Source of the DNA: Aspidiotus rigidus
Taxonomy: Eukaryota > Arthropoda > Insecta > Hemiptera > Diaspididae
Direction: 5' to 3'
NCBI GenBank assembly: GCA_035079385.1
Contig: JAVHKY010000003.1
Coordinates: forward strand, 23,079,501-23,143,500
Length of the DNA: 64,000 nt
Within the stretch, counting starts at the first letter, position 1. Each line of letters opens with the position of its first letter. Shown here one piece after another: positions 12,970-24,821 of this stretch. Below the pieces are notes generated by a model. That model did not search any database, had not been told where the DNA came from, and saw nothing but the letters and a program-made list of their open reading frames with translations. The translations under genes and the position numbers were made by a program.

Positions 12970-14300
12970 TTTCTGAGCCGGCGTTTTTGTTTTAACCGGG
13001 GGAAACCGGCCAGTCCGAGGCTCTGTTTTCGTTTGTGAATGATGGAATTCGCCTTGAGTGGATACCAGTCACATAAGGTATATCCCGGGGGTAAAGCTGC
13101 TGCCTGCGTTGCGGCTTTCTCTCCCAGCTTTTGGAGTACCTAACTCTTCATTATAAGGTAGCAGCTGTAGTTTTTCTACCAAGGTTTTCCTTCCCTTAGC
13201 GTTTCGAAAATCGATTCCTAACTGCAAGACAGCAGTACATGACCTACTTCCTTCATTACAATGCACCTGCTCTTGCAAGCGAGAACAACTTTGGTTGGAT
13301 TAAGTCCCCGTCCTACTATGTCGCTTGGCTTTCAGGGGACCACCGCTGTGTGAAGACTGTGGATTGGGCTTGGGTATCAGCAAACGGTAGCGTTACCATT
13401 GATGGCGGTACCTCTCGTAGCTATGTTAATCTCGATGAGATCCCACTACTGGCCCTATATTGGACTCTGGACTTCTGGGAAGGCTTAGTTCTCCCCTTCC
13501 CTCTCTCCACTGCTGCTTTACACGTTTTTCGCCTACTCACTCCTCATTATTGGAAACTATTTCGAGATCATATTTGGGAAATATATAAGTGCACGCCTCA
13601 TAAAATTATATTGACCGCCAGTTCCCCTCCCGCCATAGAAAAAAACTGACACGACGTTGAAACCATGACGAACGCCATAAATGCACGCCAGGACTGGCAC
13701 AAGACCCGCATTTCGAAAGAAGATGACTTTGCTGCATTTATTGTGAGGAACTCCAGCCAGGATGGGCTTGACAGTACTTAGAGACTGCCTCCCCATAATA
13801 AACCTCAAACTCCTTAAGAGTGAGATATGACTGTTGATGGAGGTGTTTTCCCAGTTGTTCCACCCCGGAGGAGTCAGTCGAGTCAGTTGGTTAATGCATT
13901 GGATTTCGAGCATTGTCGTGAGATCTTTACTGGTTGGTAAAATACTGAGGTTCGTCGTCGAAGTAATATGATTCGGCAGAAGTATGATGCCAAGGGGATG
14001 CGCGGTAGTTATATGGATCAGTGCAATAGCCGCGGACGTTTCATTATTGACTGGTATTCAAGAGTTCGCCGTTTTGACAATATTCGCACTTCTGATCCTT
14101 CCCGTAATTTGCCAATTCCACTCTTCCTTTTCGCAGGCCCTTTTCGGCAAGCAAGGTTCTTGATGGAGTCTAATCTTCAGGCCCATTTGGAGCTTCCCTT
14201 CGATCTTCAGGAAACTTTTCACGCTGCACATGTCAAGTGGTAGGCGGATGTTAATTTCGACTCTTCTCGGCGTTCATTATTATGAAGGCAGGTACCTTGT
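12970..14300 (+). pseudogene. Decayed GC-rich coding block of unknown origin, possible viral or transferred gene
   Basis: Base composition rises to roughly equal AT and GC across this block and falls back on both sides. One plus-strand frame is open and protein-like over 13206-13646, and the same frame is protein-like again at about 13650-13778, 13850-13940 and 13968-14240. It is separated by stops at about 13647, 13779, 13815, 13821 and 13941, so several pieces of one former long ORF remain collinear. The residues look globular (many W, Y, R and D), not low complexity. Upstream of 13200 coding-like pieces fall in other frames, suggesting indels. The family is not recognised. Insects often carry decayed RNA-virus capsid or nucleocapsid genes of this size, so an endogenous viral element is my first guess; a host pseudogene or an unknown transposon ORF are alternatives. 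Minus-strand frames here appear to be shadows. Confidence 0.4.
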
Positions 14301-17300
14301 AGTCTTGAACTCAGATTTATTCAAGAAGCGGTTGGGCTTAGCCATTGTAAATTATTTGAAAACTTATATTTGTTAATTGCATTAATATGTGTCAATATTG
14401 TAATGCCTTTATGAAATATTATGGTGATACTTGGAATGCTGCCTTGAGGTTTGTGCTGACTTGTCAATAACCAAAGCATTCCATTATCTTCTTTCCTGTT
14501 TCTTCTTCCTGTATCAGGTTTACTTACTTGATATATTATTATAGTTGAATGAATTAAATGTGGATCGCATGCTGTTCTGCATGTTCTTAAGTGTGCGCTA
14601 TATAGGAATGTGTGCACTACTTACATGGTGGTGTCTTTGTCCGCTTCAATGGATTTTGAGTGTTTTGATTTTGTGTGCACAACTTGTATCAAGATGTGTG
14701 CACTACTTACTTCGTTTTTATCCGTGTAATACATTTCTTAGGCGTGTCAATTTTGTTTCTTTGGCGTGTTATCGATAGGCGGGCAATTTCGTTTTTTGAG
14801 GCGTGCGATTAAATGTATGCCATCATATTTCTGTTCGTTTTCTTTGAGTTTCAATTCAATTTTCTCTTTTGAACTAATTCAATTTTACAAATCGGATCAA
14901 GCAAAAAAATTTGTATTCTTGGCGTGCGATATTTAGCAGAAGAGCCTCTCTTTCCCCTTCAAATCTGAAAATCTCTTTAGAAATATCAAAAATGAATTGT
15001 ATTGCATTGAACGTAGATAAAAACTCTGTCCTCGAAAATCTCCTGGTTACACGATTGCCACGGAAAGATGAGATTTGGTTCGCACATTCTGTAGGGTAAA
15101 AACTGTTACTATAGTCTGTGCTGTGATTTCTGTGAGAATTCTTCTAGCGGTCTCCGATTCAATTCGGTTTCTTTCGAAATTTTGTCGTTCCCAGGAGAAA
15201 GTTTTCCAGCTTGATATCAGATGTAACTTCACTTAGCGGCCGTTTCGGCTTGGACCTAGAAATAGCAAAATAGTCAATTACCACTCGCTCGGAGACAAGT
15301 GGTCTCCTCGCTCTCTTTTAGTAATTGATAGAAACTTTCTTGACTACATTCATGGAAGTCTTGGAAAGGTCGTATTGTACACCACATGAAATAAAATTCA
15401 AACTAAGACTTTTTTTCAGTGCGACCTCTTGAACAAATTACGCATGATGACATCCGACAATGAGAGGTATTGCTTTTCTCTTTCTCAGCCTATTAGAAAT
15501 TTTGACGAATTTTGAGGGCGTAAAATTGGTCGATCGTTAGGAATCGAAATTAGAGCTAGTCAGAAGGGGCTGTAGAAAAAATGGAAGCAAGAAGTGCAGC
15601 CTGCCTCCTCATGTCCGTCGGTGCCAGGACAAAAAAAAAGGCTTTTCATTACTTTACATTCGATACGCAGTGGGTAATACTGTAACCGAACGTAGACGAT
15701 TCGCGCCCTGACACGAGATACTGAACTCCCCGCAGCTATGTCGAAAAAAATCCTCTCCATTCGGACAATGAAAATACTATTTTCTTGGGTGCAAGTGATG
15801 TGCACAATAGTTTTACTCGAAGCAGATACTATCTTTTATCTATAGTATTTTCTATGTACATGGTAACTATGACGTTTCAGTATAATATAAGAAACGCATA
15901 CATTTGCCTGAATGATGATAGGTAGAAGAAGAGAAAAAGGATACGCGAGGGTAATGAAATTCTGCCTGATGCGCATTATGCGATCGTGGGCATCAGGTAT
16001 ACGGCTCGAAAAGGCCGATCGAAAAATACAGCAGCACGCTACACCGCGCCGGTAAATGTGGCCGCATTCTCTCGCGCCGTCCAAACCTTTTCTTCAACTC
16101 ATCGTGAAATGAACGGCGCATGAAATAAATTACAGGGCCTGGAGCGTTTCTTTTCATCCGCACCGAATTTATGAGAAAAATACATAATAAAATATCACGT
16201 TAACGGGGCTGTTCGGCGATATTACGTCACATTTCCGTCGAAGAGGATGAAATTTCGAACACGTTGTCAATGAAAATGAAATATTCAACGAAATATCAGA
16301 ATCCTATTTACACTTCTGCACGAGTTCCACGCATGTGTGCATGAGCAGAGGGAAGCGAGTACATTAACATTTTAATATCAACACGAAAAGCTTATTCAAG
16401 GTTAGAAAAACAGAAGAAAATTGTTTGTAGTCAATTAAAGTTAAAATATTAGATTACCACTAAAAACTCCATCGCTGCGAAAGAACTTTATTGCTTTCGT
16501 TATAATAGGTACGCGATATTTAACGCTCGACGAATACCATTTAACAAATTAGTATTGTTATTTTTCATGTCGAGTAGACGGGCAAAATAAGTTTGCCACA
16601 AACAGACAATTCGAAAAAGATTTACAGCTTGTGAAATACCGAATGCAACGCAATTATTATGGACTCCATGGTCAGCAAACCCGCGATTTATAAAAAATAA
16701 TAGGAATAGCTTGGCGAAGGGAGAATAATCATTTTTTGGGTTACACATTTCATAATAATAAGAGGAGGAGGAATTTCGAGATTAAAATTCTAACCATCTA
16801 TCATGGCCTCCGAAACGTATGACAGATTGGAAGGAGAACGTGCGTAGCAGGTGCGGGTTTCGCGCTAGTCTGATTCGGTTCTTTATTAATCCTTCACATT
16901 GAGAAAACACTCGAAAGTTAGTCGTCCGTAGAGAATACCGACCGGCCACATCTTCTCGAGGGACAGTGAACAATTTTATCGAGACTATTTTATCTATTAC
17001 AGGCGCACCATCGATAGTAAGAATATTATGCTGTAATATGCTTCCAAGAGCATGTATGCTGAAAAATACATGTATACCTTTGCATTAGTAAAACTCATCT
17101 TCCAACATGGTTCCACGAAGTTGATTTTCTCTTTGTTCCTATGTACGTTACAATTCTCGCTCATTGTTGTACACGAAGATGTGGTCTCGATATGAGAGCG
17201 TGAGGAGGTCAGTACGTGACCGTGGTAGAAAATGGTACCTCAAAACATACGAGTACCCTTTCCCATTTTCCGTCGTCATTTTCTTTCTACAGTTGTCCCC

Positions 17301-18240
17301 TAAAAAATCTGATAATGATTCAAAGTTCGTTGAATTATGGTATTTACGAGTGTACTCCTTATTTCCTTCGCCAAGAAATTCATTTCCAAACGTGTGTTCG
17401 TAAGACTGGAACAGTTTTCATTTGCTAGTGAAGGATGGACGTTTTAGCCTCGACACAATACGGGGCGCGCGACCGTGATAAGAAAGCATCTTTTCCCACA
17501 GTAATTTTTATCATGAATGCGATTTATTTTCTTCGTAGAGTCGTTACATAAAAAAAATCTGTTCGGACTAAGTTTACAGATCGTTACGTCGCATGCGGTA
17601 ATCTTTTACACGAGACGACCACGTGGTCACTTTTATTTCATTCTTTCTTGCTTCCTGAAGGTCTCTCGAGTCACGTTTCTGTATTCTAGAGTAAATTTAT
17701 CGAGATTCGAATGGTTGACTAAGAAAACAGAGATGAGAGAAACTTATTTTTGTAGTGGTCTTTAGATAAGGAAGCAGATCGTTTTTTGGTACCACAATCT
17801 AGAAAAATAAATAGTGACTAGAAAGATTGTGACCGTGAAAAATGTAGTTTCCACTTTCAGCCGACAACTTCTCTTGAGACGTTTTTAGGGGAGATATAAT
17901 AGGACTCCATCTTGTACTTGAATAATTTTAAGTGGTGTACTTTCAAGTCATCAACAAACAGTGATGTCACTGAAGGGAAGAAAAATGCTACATGTAGACT
18001 TGATACCGCAGAGGACTTTGATCTCAGTCAAGTTTGCTTATGATTAAAGAAAGGACGCGTTAAGAGCATACTGAATCATATCTCGACGGCAGGGGCAGAT
18101 TGAGGGTCCCGCAATTTCACTTTAAGAACCATCGATGAACAATGAAACATTATGTGAAACACAGGAGAGTGTAGAACCGCGCATATTAAGGACTATTTCT
18201 TTTTTGGAGACGTGTGAGGTGAATTTTGTGACGGCGATAT
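14301..18240. other. Intergenic DNA
   Basis: No gene recognised in about 3.9 kb. A short direct repeat (TGTGTGCACTACTTAC) occurs twice, near 14609 and 14695. Several 60-80-codon open frames are present on both strands without motifs or splice support. Confidence 0.4.
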
Positions 18241-18268
18241 TCTTGGTAAGACGGGGACTGTGAGAAGG

Positions 18269-18332
18269 ATGATGGTTTTATTTGCGCTAATTCATTCTGC
18301 GGGACTTGTTTTCGTTCATGGGCAAGCAACTG
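18269..18332 (+). CDS. Putative first coding exon of a secreted protein (signal peptide)
   Basis: Two adjacent ATG codons open a short frame encoding a typical secretion signal: a hydrophobic run (MVLFALIHSAGLVFV) followed by a short polar tail (HGQAT). The frame runs into a possible 5' splice site, TG|GTACGT, at 18332/18333, as expected where a signal-peptide exon is spliced to the mature protein. No downstream exon could be linked with confidence; the plus-strand exon at 24571-24821 is one possibility. The short length means chance cannot be excluded. Confidence 0.35.
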
Positions 18333-18663
18333 GTACGTTATTCGTAGTTGGATGTTGTATGAATGAAATCGGATATAGTGAAGGGAATTCGACGGTTCAT
18401 GCGCGGTAGTCTCCTGACAGCGTTTACAGTATCACCACTGATTCCCCTGTGACTGTGGACCTAGATAATGGTTACAAAGTAGGGGATGGAGAGGCTCATA
18501 CGGAGAGTGGAGTAAACGTTGGAAACGCGAAAAACGAATACTCCGAAGGGAGAGTAAACAATGCAAACCGCAGAAAATACAAGACGTCGAGCGCTTTCTG
18601 TTAATAAACCATCTTCAAGCCTGAAATGATAGCAACTGACGAACAGAAAAGAAGAGCAAGGTA

Positions 18664-19215
18664 TTAAGATTGTCCAAACGAGAAATCGCGGTGTGAATCA
18701 TAAACCAGTTCGATCAGGCTATCTTCCGGAATGTACGAGTTGAATACAGTGATACCGTCGGTATTGAGATGACGCATTATCTCTATATGCTCGAGAGCGA
18801 TGCGCTTACGATAGGAACTCTCCTTATGGAGGAGCTTTTCGAATCCCTCGCGAAAGCTGTGGCCACTGTTTATTAAATGATCAGCAAAAGCTGACTCCTC
18901 TAAGTGTCCCTTCTTCCAAGACTTCAGGTGCTCAGCTACTCTAACTTTCATTTGGCGGCTAGTTTCACCAATATAAAAAAGTCTCCACAATCCCCACATT
19001 CCAACTTGTAAACACCACTCCTCTCATCAACGGTATGGGGTCCTTCAGTCTCACAAACAACCTCTTGACTGTGGTAGGGTTCTAAAACGCGGGTCTGAAG
19101 CCAAACGGGCGGAGGGCCTGACCCAATTGGATTAAAAAGCCATTGCAGGCGTTGTAATGGCAGCGGGGAACCCGCAATTCCTTAACTCGACCTCTCAGGT
19201 GGTGTGGAACTGAGT
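18664..19215 (-). pseudogene. Penelope-like element, GIY-YIG endonuclease end
   Basis: Read on the minus strand, this holds the linker and GIY-YIG nuclease of a Penelope-like retroelement. The core shows GVYKLECGDCGDF then YIGETSRQMKVRVAEHL, a spacer, and SAFADHLINSGHSF, i.e. the GIY, YIG, R..H and H..N regions in family order. Between the GIY part (GVYKLECG) and YIGET one extra T in a T-run near 18972 shifts the frame. A second frame break lies upstream near 19080-19090, between a frame containing LRGRVKELRVPRCHY and the one containing EGPHTVDERSGVYK. The nuclease would nick target DNA for this element class. It is separated from its RT by a tandem repeat (19254-19634). Stop at 18664-18666. 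Confidence 0.85.
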
Positions 19216-19253
19216 TGATAATCTTGTCATATAATTCAAATCGAAATTATCAT

Positions 19254-19634
19254 TCTACATTCTCTCCTATCATATATAGCTCGAGAGTCGAAATTCTTCC
19301 AAGTCCCCCTTCTATCATATATAGCTCGGAAGTCACAATTCTTCTAAGTCCCCCTCCTATCATATATAGCTCGAGACTCGAAATTCTTCTAAATCTTCTA
19401 AGTCCCCCTCCTATCATAAATAGCTCGAGACTTGAAATTCTTCTAAGTCCCCCTCCTATCATATATAGCTCGAGTCTCAAAATTTTTCTAAGTTTTTGGT
19501 TGGACGGTGGACGGTAGCTCGAAAGTCAAAATTCTTCCAAGTCCCCCCCTATCATATATATCTCAAGACTTGAAATTCTTCTAAGTCCCCCTCCTTTCAT
19601 ATATGGCTCGAGACTCGAAATTCTTACAAGTCCC
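19254..19634. repeat. Tandem array of a ~47-bp minisatellite
   Basis: Seven to eight imperfect copies of a unit whose core reads TCCTATCATATATAGCTCGA, then an AGTCGAAATTCTTC segment and AAGTCCCC. One copy (about 19492-19515) carries an insert resembling GTTGGACGGTGGACGG. Open frames on both strands are translations of the repeat. Diverged single copies of the same motif occur inside the composite element at 40110-40155 and 51418-51475, and near 44276-44335, 57975-58045 and 59400-59620, so it is a dispersed family. Here it sits inside a Penelope-like element. Confidence 0.9.
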
Positions 19635-19635
19635 G

Positions 19636-19657
19636 TAACCTAACCTAACCTTAGGTT
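19636..19657. repeat. Short interstitial insect telomere-type repeat (CCTAA)n
   Basis: About 2.5 units of CCTAA followed by TTAGG adjoin the edge of the minisatellite array. A second run, three TTAGG units, is at 44482-44496 beside another copy of the same minisatellite motif. TTAGG is the common insect telomere repeat; here it is interstitial. Confidence 0.7.
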
Positions 19658-19699
19658 ACTAACTTCGCGGACGCGGATGTTTTCTGAGGATGTAATCTC

Positions 19700-20660
19700 C
19701 TAACAAAATGGATAGCGGGTTCCCCGCTAAAACTTCCCCAAGAAAGGGAGACTGATCCAACGCAAACGGCGATCACGGATCGTGTCTCGGGGGAGGGAGG
19801 TGGTGGAATCAAGAAGGCTCCTCGTAACTTTCCTCCAAACCATCACGTCAACATCGACATTGACCCCATTCACTCTGGCTAGGTGTTTTATTGTGAGTAA
19901 CTCTTTCTTGAATGCAGACTGACTCAAAGGAATACGAATCAGTCTGTGAACTAGGCTGTGAAAAGCAGCCATCTTATGAGCAACAGGACCGAACGAACCA
20001 CCGTGGACTAAAACATCGGTCGTAGTATCTTTCCTGTAAATTCCAAACTTATGTATACCGTCTATTCTAGAGATCGATAAATTTAAAAAGTTAATGGAAA
20101 ATACCCCTATTTCCTACGTAAATTTGATTGAAGTGTACCAGGAATTGAGATACCTCAGAAACTCACCAAGGAGATCTGGAGGACCAGTCCAGGTACATAG
20201 AACGTCATCAACGTACCTATGCCAATAGTGAATATGATTGAGTAACACCTGGTTCAAGGAAAGGAGGTCAAGTTCAAACTTGGACATGAAAATTTCGGAG
20301 ATGAGAGAGCCTGAAGGTGATCCAATAGGGATCCCTACTTCATCAGAAGACTCGAAAAATTTTCCTTCAAATTTACAGTAGTTGGGGGACCAGCAAATAT
20401 TCAGAAGATCGAAAAATTCCTGAAGTTCATTGTGAGGAATATTGGCTTTGACGAGTAGCTCACCCATACGCTGGATAGTAGCAGCCTTAGGAATATTCGG
20501 GAACAAACCAACAACATCAAACGAGCAGATGGTCGTTCCCGGGGGAAGACTTACACCCTTCAGAACGTCAGTTAAAGAGAACGTCAGTTAAAGAGATTCG
20601 GTCTTGAATTCGGCCTCTAATGTTCAGATGTTGAGTTGCCTTTTCTGGAACATGATTCTA
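19700..20660 (-). pseudogene. Penelope-like element reverse transcriptase, 5'-truncated and broken
   Basis: The minus-strand translation matches Penelope-type RT. It has motif A (CSFDVVGLFPNIP), the VGIPIGSPSGSLISEIFM region (motif B), the YVDDVLCTW catalytic box, then FGIYRKDTTTDVLVHGGS and the HSLVHRLIRIPLS thumb region. An in-frame TAG at 20114-20116 falls where the related copy at 56.8 kb has leucine. Upstream, a 16-bp unit (ACGTCAGTTAAAGAGA on the plus strand, near 20564-20595) is tandemly duplicated and shifts the frame; before it the frame holds HLNIRGRIQDRISLTD. Recognisable homology fades near 20660. The frame ends at TAA 19727, just before a near-palindromic GCGGGTTCCCCGC and the minisatellite. 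The copy is inactive. Confidence 0.88.
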
Positions 20661-23600
20661 TTCAAAAGTAGATTGACTGAAATGATAGAGTTGAGGAGAA
20701 TTTTTCAATATATTGCCTTCGTAGGCAGGCGAGAAAGAAGGCTTTCGATAATTACTCGACATTGAGGTCGCCCTCTTACTTATAGCTTCGATTCTCTCAG
20801 TTTTTCCTAAGCTTTATGTTCCATTACTCCAAATTGTACATGTCGATATGCTTCATTTCTTCACTGAACTCCCTTCTCCCTGTTTCAGGGATGAGTTTCG
20901 AGGCTCAAGCTCATCTCGTTATTCCTAAATTTAGGCCCTGAAGCACAAGCCTCATTCCTCTGAAATGGCTGTTGAATTGAGAAAATTCCAACTGCCAGTT
21001 AGAAGATGGGAGAGGGATTTGAATTGCTTTTTGGCAAATTTTCTTTTGCATGTAGTTTAAAGTTGTTTTATTTTTTCACGTAAGTAGACGAGTTACCTAT
21101 TTTTGTTGTGGCATCTCGTTTTCCTTCGAATTTCTGGAAACTTTGTGACTTCTCTATAGTCAATTCCTCGCCTTTTAAACTTCGTAACTTTTCAAACTAC
21201 GTAAGAGTACGTGCTGTCTGATTTATTCTTATAATGCTTTTTATGTGGGCCACTCTTATAGGAGTTTCTGAACGAAAATGGAGAAAGATACCTCCTTCAC
21301 ACTCTCATTGTTACAATTTTTTGTTCGATTTTATCATTTGTATTCAAATTTGGCTCCGTAAGGAGAAAACGACGGATGTAACGTTCATTTCGTAAAAACG
21401 ACTGGAAAAGAAAAAAAATTTCTTTTGTACAATCTTACGTAGCCTATATTTTTTGTGGGAACACCGGCAATGTAGATCCCAAAACTGTATAATTATATTC
21501 AAGAAAGTGTGTTCCATAACGAGAAAGGGGAGTGGACAAACTATTTTACGACTAGAACGTCGAGGATGACTTTTTTTTCTTCTTCTTGAATAGGGTGGTC
21601 TTCAAACGGAGAAACAATCGATAATTGTCGATAAAGGCGATGAATATTCATTAGAGATAATCTCGTTCGAATTTTATAGCTCGTCGTTGCGCAGTGATGG
21701 GTCTCAAAACCTAATATGGGAATGCGCAATTTTTCCATTTCATACTATAGAGCTGTATAACAGCTGGATTAATCGTTCTTCTCCGACTCTAGAGGATTAG
21801 GCTTCGGTATAGATCTGCGTGTATTTACATGATAATATGAGTTACTGCTATCTTTTTTATTATTTTTCGTGATAGGGTACGAAAAACTAGTCGACTGCAT
21901 GTTTAAAAAATTCTAGTTCGAGCGCACGTAAATATACTGTATAATTGAACGTTTCGCATTTAAATTGCTATTCGAGGGCTGAGGCTGTTACCAGTTATGG
22001 TAATGTCGACTCCGCTATACGCTTGATTGATATTGATTTGAGTGACATTGTCAGATACCCTAGATTTTGACGGCGAAATAATTATGACTCTAATTATTTT
22101 TACAGAAGGCGCGTTTCTGGTTTTTGTTTACCTGCGAAAAACGTGCGCCTGGAACCTTGAATACGAATGGCTAGCCAGCGTGATTCTCGTTTTGCCCTTA
22201 TTCACACTTTATTTTTGAAAGAGAGAAAAAAAATGTCTACCAGTTGCGTTTTCATCTTGTTGTTATTATTTCAACCATCGTCATTATCTGAAAGAGGGAA
22301 CAAGTTTGGATATTTTGCTTCCGCTGTATTTTACAGTTGCGGCCAAGCAACGCCAGACCACATCATCAAAATACGAGTACCTCTCCCGCTTAAAAGGTAG
22401 CTTCAAGTGCCCGAAGCTATATATGTAGCGATGTCTGATGATCGTGAACTTCGTACCTCGTCTTTTTTTTTCGGACACCTTGAGTATTATTTTAAACTAA
22501 ATTGATGGCTCCTAATTTTCGCTAAACACAAAACAGGCGTCCTCTATTTGATTTATTCGGCAGACAACTCCAACTCATCATCAAAAGAAGTATTTTCACG
22601 CCAGTCTGCGTGTAGGTTTATTGTCTGAATTTAGTTGAGTCTTTTGAATATAGAAACTTGAAGTGAAGTATTTGATGCCAAAGAAGAGCCGTGTCCTGTG
22701 TTGAAAGAAACTAAAAAGCTGGTTGAAAAAAAAAAGAAGATGGTTTGTATTTTGATAAGGAAGCCGTTAACCCTCGGTCTCCCCGATCTGGTTCCCTGTT
22801 ATTTAATCCAGATCGGATAGGTTAATCTAGCGCAGCTGTTGTTCGTCGACGATTCAGCGAGTAAAACAGTGAGACGTGGTCGTTGTACCGGTGCTTTCCA
22901 CAACAGATGTATCTTCTGATTAGAGACAGCGGGCTTTCTAGTTTTTATGATTAATAAATTTCTATGCGTTGTCTTTGTATGCCGTGCGTGTGGTTGAGTG
23001 AATTTTTCTGCTTAGTTTGCGGACTAGGTGCGTCAATGTGGAAGTTCTGGAGCAAGTTTTTAGCTGCTCGACAGGATTTTACTGGCTTCGGAGGTGCTCG
23101 GATTTCGCATATACTCCCAGCTTTGTCTTCTTTAGTCGGCGCGCAATTTCTATATCGATATGTACAGTCGACGAGTGAATGTGAAATGTTCTGTTTCGTC
23201 AATTTCCTCGTCGTCATCGTCGACGCCTGGAAACGTGAATGCGTGCGTTAATTATTTTATGGCGATGGCAGATGGTTTTTCAGAAAGTGCGGCGGTACAT
23301 AAAATTGAGAGCACATGCTGTAATATGTAGATTCTCGCTAGAATTTTCTGCACTCCGAATCGCTCGGAAGTGAATTTCCGTCCGGTTGTCCGAGCGTTTC
23401 TGTAGAAACTGATAATGTGAACTCGGATTATCAGCTGCTTCCCCGCCTCTCCCTCGGAAGACTGTTTGCATAGCGAATGATTTCGCGTTTACGATATGCA
23501 GAGTTGAATTTGTTGAATGTGAAACTAGGTACTCTACTTGAACAGTATTGCTTGAAAAAATGTAAAAGTGCACAATAAAAGAAGAGATCCACAACACTTT

Positions 23601-24000
23601 CTTTCAGACAAAAGGTCTGGGTGCAGGGAGGGATTTCGGAACACACCAAAAATTTGCTTCGAAATGACATAAAATCTTGTTCGACGTCTCTGCGAGTAAA
23701 ATTTTCTAGAGACGACATTGCATTTTTAAATTCTACACTCTCGTGGAGAGACGACTGGAAGGGAAGAAGTGACTAGGTATACCTAAAGAAATTCACTTTG
23801 ATTGAAAAAAGATGATCGAATTTTTGAGAACTTTCACGAAAACTTCAAAAAATTGAAAAACAGGTTGTAGAGAGATTGTGAATGTAGAAGGACTCGCCCT
23901 TGTTTAGAGCATGTAGGGGCATCTATTGATTATGTGAGACGTTCTAGGAGTGAAAAGGTCCGGTCGAATCTCATGTAGAGGAGAGGGAGGTCGTAGAAAC
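20661..24000. other. Intergenic DNA
   Basis: No gene recognised in about 3.3 kb. Protein-like short frames (21541-21738 minus; 22167-22400, 22964-23251 plus; 23280-23718 minus) lack motifs and convincing splice borders. The area could be an intron of an unseen gene. Confidence 0.35.
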
Positions 24001-24006
24001 GGCTAG

Positions 24007-24330
24007 TCAGGATATTGAAAGAACGCTATTTGAGGTAATGGTTCTCCTTTTAAGTCGTTGTATGGTAGATTTTTGGAGTAGAGTCAGCCATTCCGTGTTG
24101 GTATGAGTGTGGAGTCGACCAATGTATCTGTCAGTAGCTCTAGATGCAATCTGCTGAACTGTTATGAGGGCTACAAGTCTTGAAGGAGTTGGTAGTTCGT
24201 GATGTACTAGGGAACCCCCTGTAATTGTGCTGAGTATAATGTTCTCGAATCTCTGTATAATGTGGATGTTTCCATTTGCTGCTGCAATCCCCATAAACGG
24301 ATATACATCCAGATCGTCTGTGACACCATG
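24007..24330 (-). pseudogene. Jockey-like LINE reverse transcriptase C-terminal fragment
   Basis: The minus-strand frame reads MGIAAANGNIHIIQRFENII, then ITGGSLVHHELPTPSRL, VALITVQQIASRATDRYIGR, LHTHTNTEWL and IQRLKRRT. This follows the conserved tail of Jockey-clade ORF2 proteins (G.A..SN...IQRFQN, then the V..EI.RFA..Y..RL..H.N and RRLKR blocks). Only this ~100-residue tail is present; no RT palm is visible upstream, so the copy is a short decayed fragment. The assignment rests on the order and spacing of these motifs. Confidence 0.7.
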
Positions 24331-24570
24331 ACGATGTCATCAAAACTTGATCAGCTCAATGATGTGGAGGGTGCGAGTTTGAAGGGATGAGGAAGAATTG
24401 TTATCAATGATATTCTAAAATTGGAGGATTAGAAAGTCAGCTCAGAAAATTTTTGTGCTCTAGATGTGTGACTCACCTTGTGGCGAAATGTCGTGTAGAA
24501 TTGATTTGAGAATGTAATAGAAAGAATTAACAGTAGGTAATTATATCTGCGAGCCTTTTCTCTTTACCAG

Positions 24571-24821
24571 TGGCTATTCTCACCCTGCCTGAGAAATCTA
24601 GCCCAACTTTTTCTCATCTTCCAAAAACTTCTTTGAAAAGCAGAAGAACTAGTTGGGAACATTATCTCATATCCCAGTTTAAATTTGAGCACAATACAAA
24701 CGATGAAACACGTGCCTTCGATTTAGGCGACGAACCTTTACGAAATCCTCGTGTTCTTAACTCAATTCTAAATCAAGTTCGTGGTTCTTATTTACCCGTA
24801 GAATTATTTCCTTTGATATGA
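24571..24821 (+). CDS. Putative terminal coding exon, 83 residues
   Basis: The upstream sequence ends CCTTTTCTCTTTACCAG, a strong 3' splice site (polypyrimidine tract plus CAG). The frame then stays open for about 83 codons to TGA at 24819-24821. The residues are ordinary globular protein (for example SWEHYLISQFKFEHN, ETRAFDLGDEPLRNP, SILNQVRGSYLPVE). The intron would be phase 1. No family recognised and no upstream exon securely identified; the signal-peptide exon at 18.27 kb lies on the same strand, but the link is speculative. Confidence 0.42.

Noticed and set aside
13557..13913. 118-codon minus-strand frame
   Set aside because: Overlaps the plus-strand collinear frame of the GC-rich block, which looks more protein-like over a longer span; considered a shadow.
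19215..19517. Repetitive open frames on both strands (SPPPIIYSSRLEI-type and GGGLRRISSLELYMI-type)
   Set aside because: Translations of the 47-bp minisatellite; periodicity comes from the DNA repeat, not from a repeat protein.
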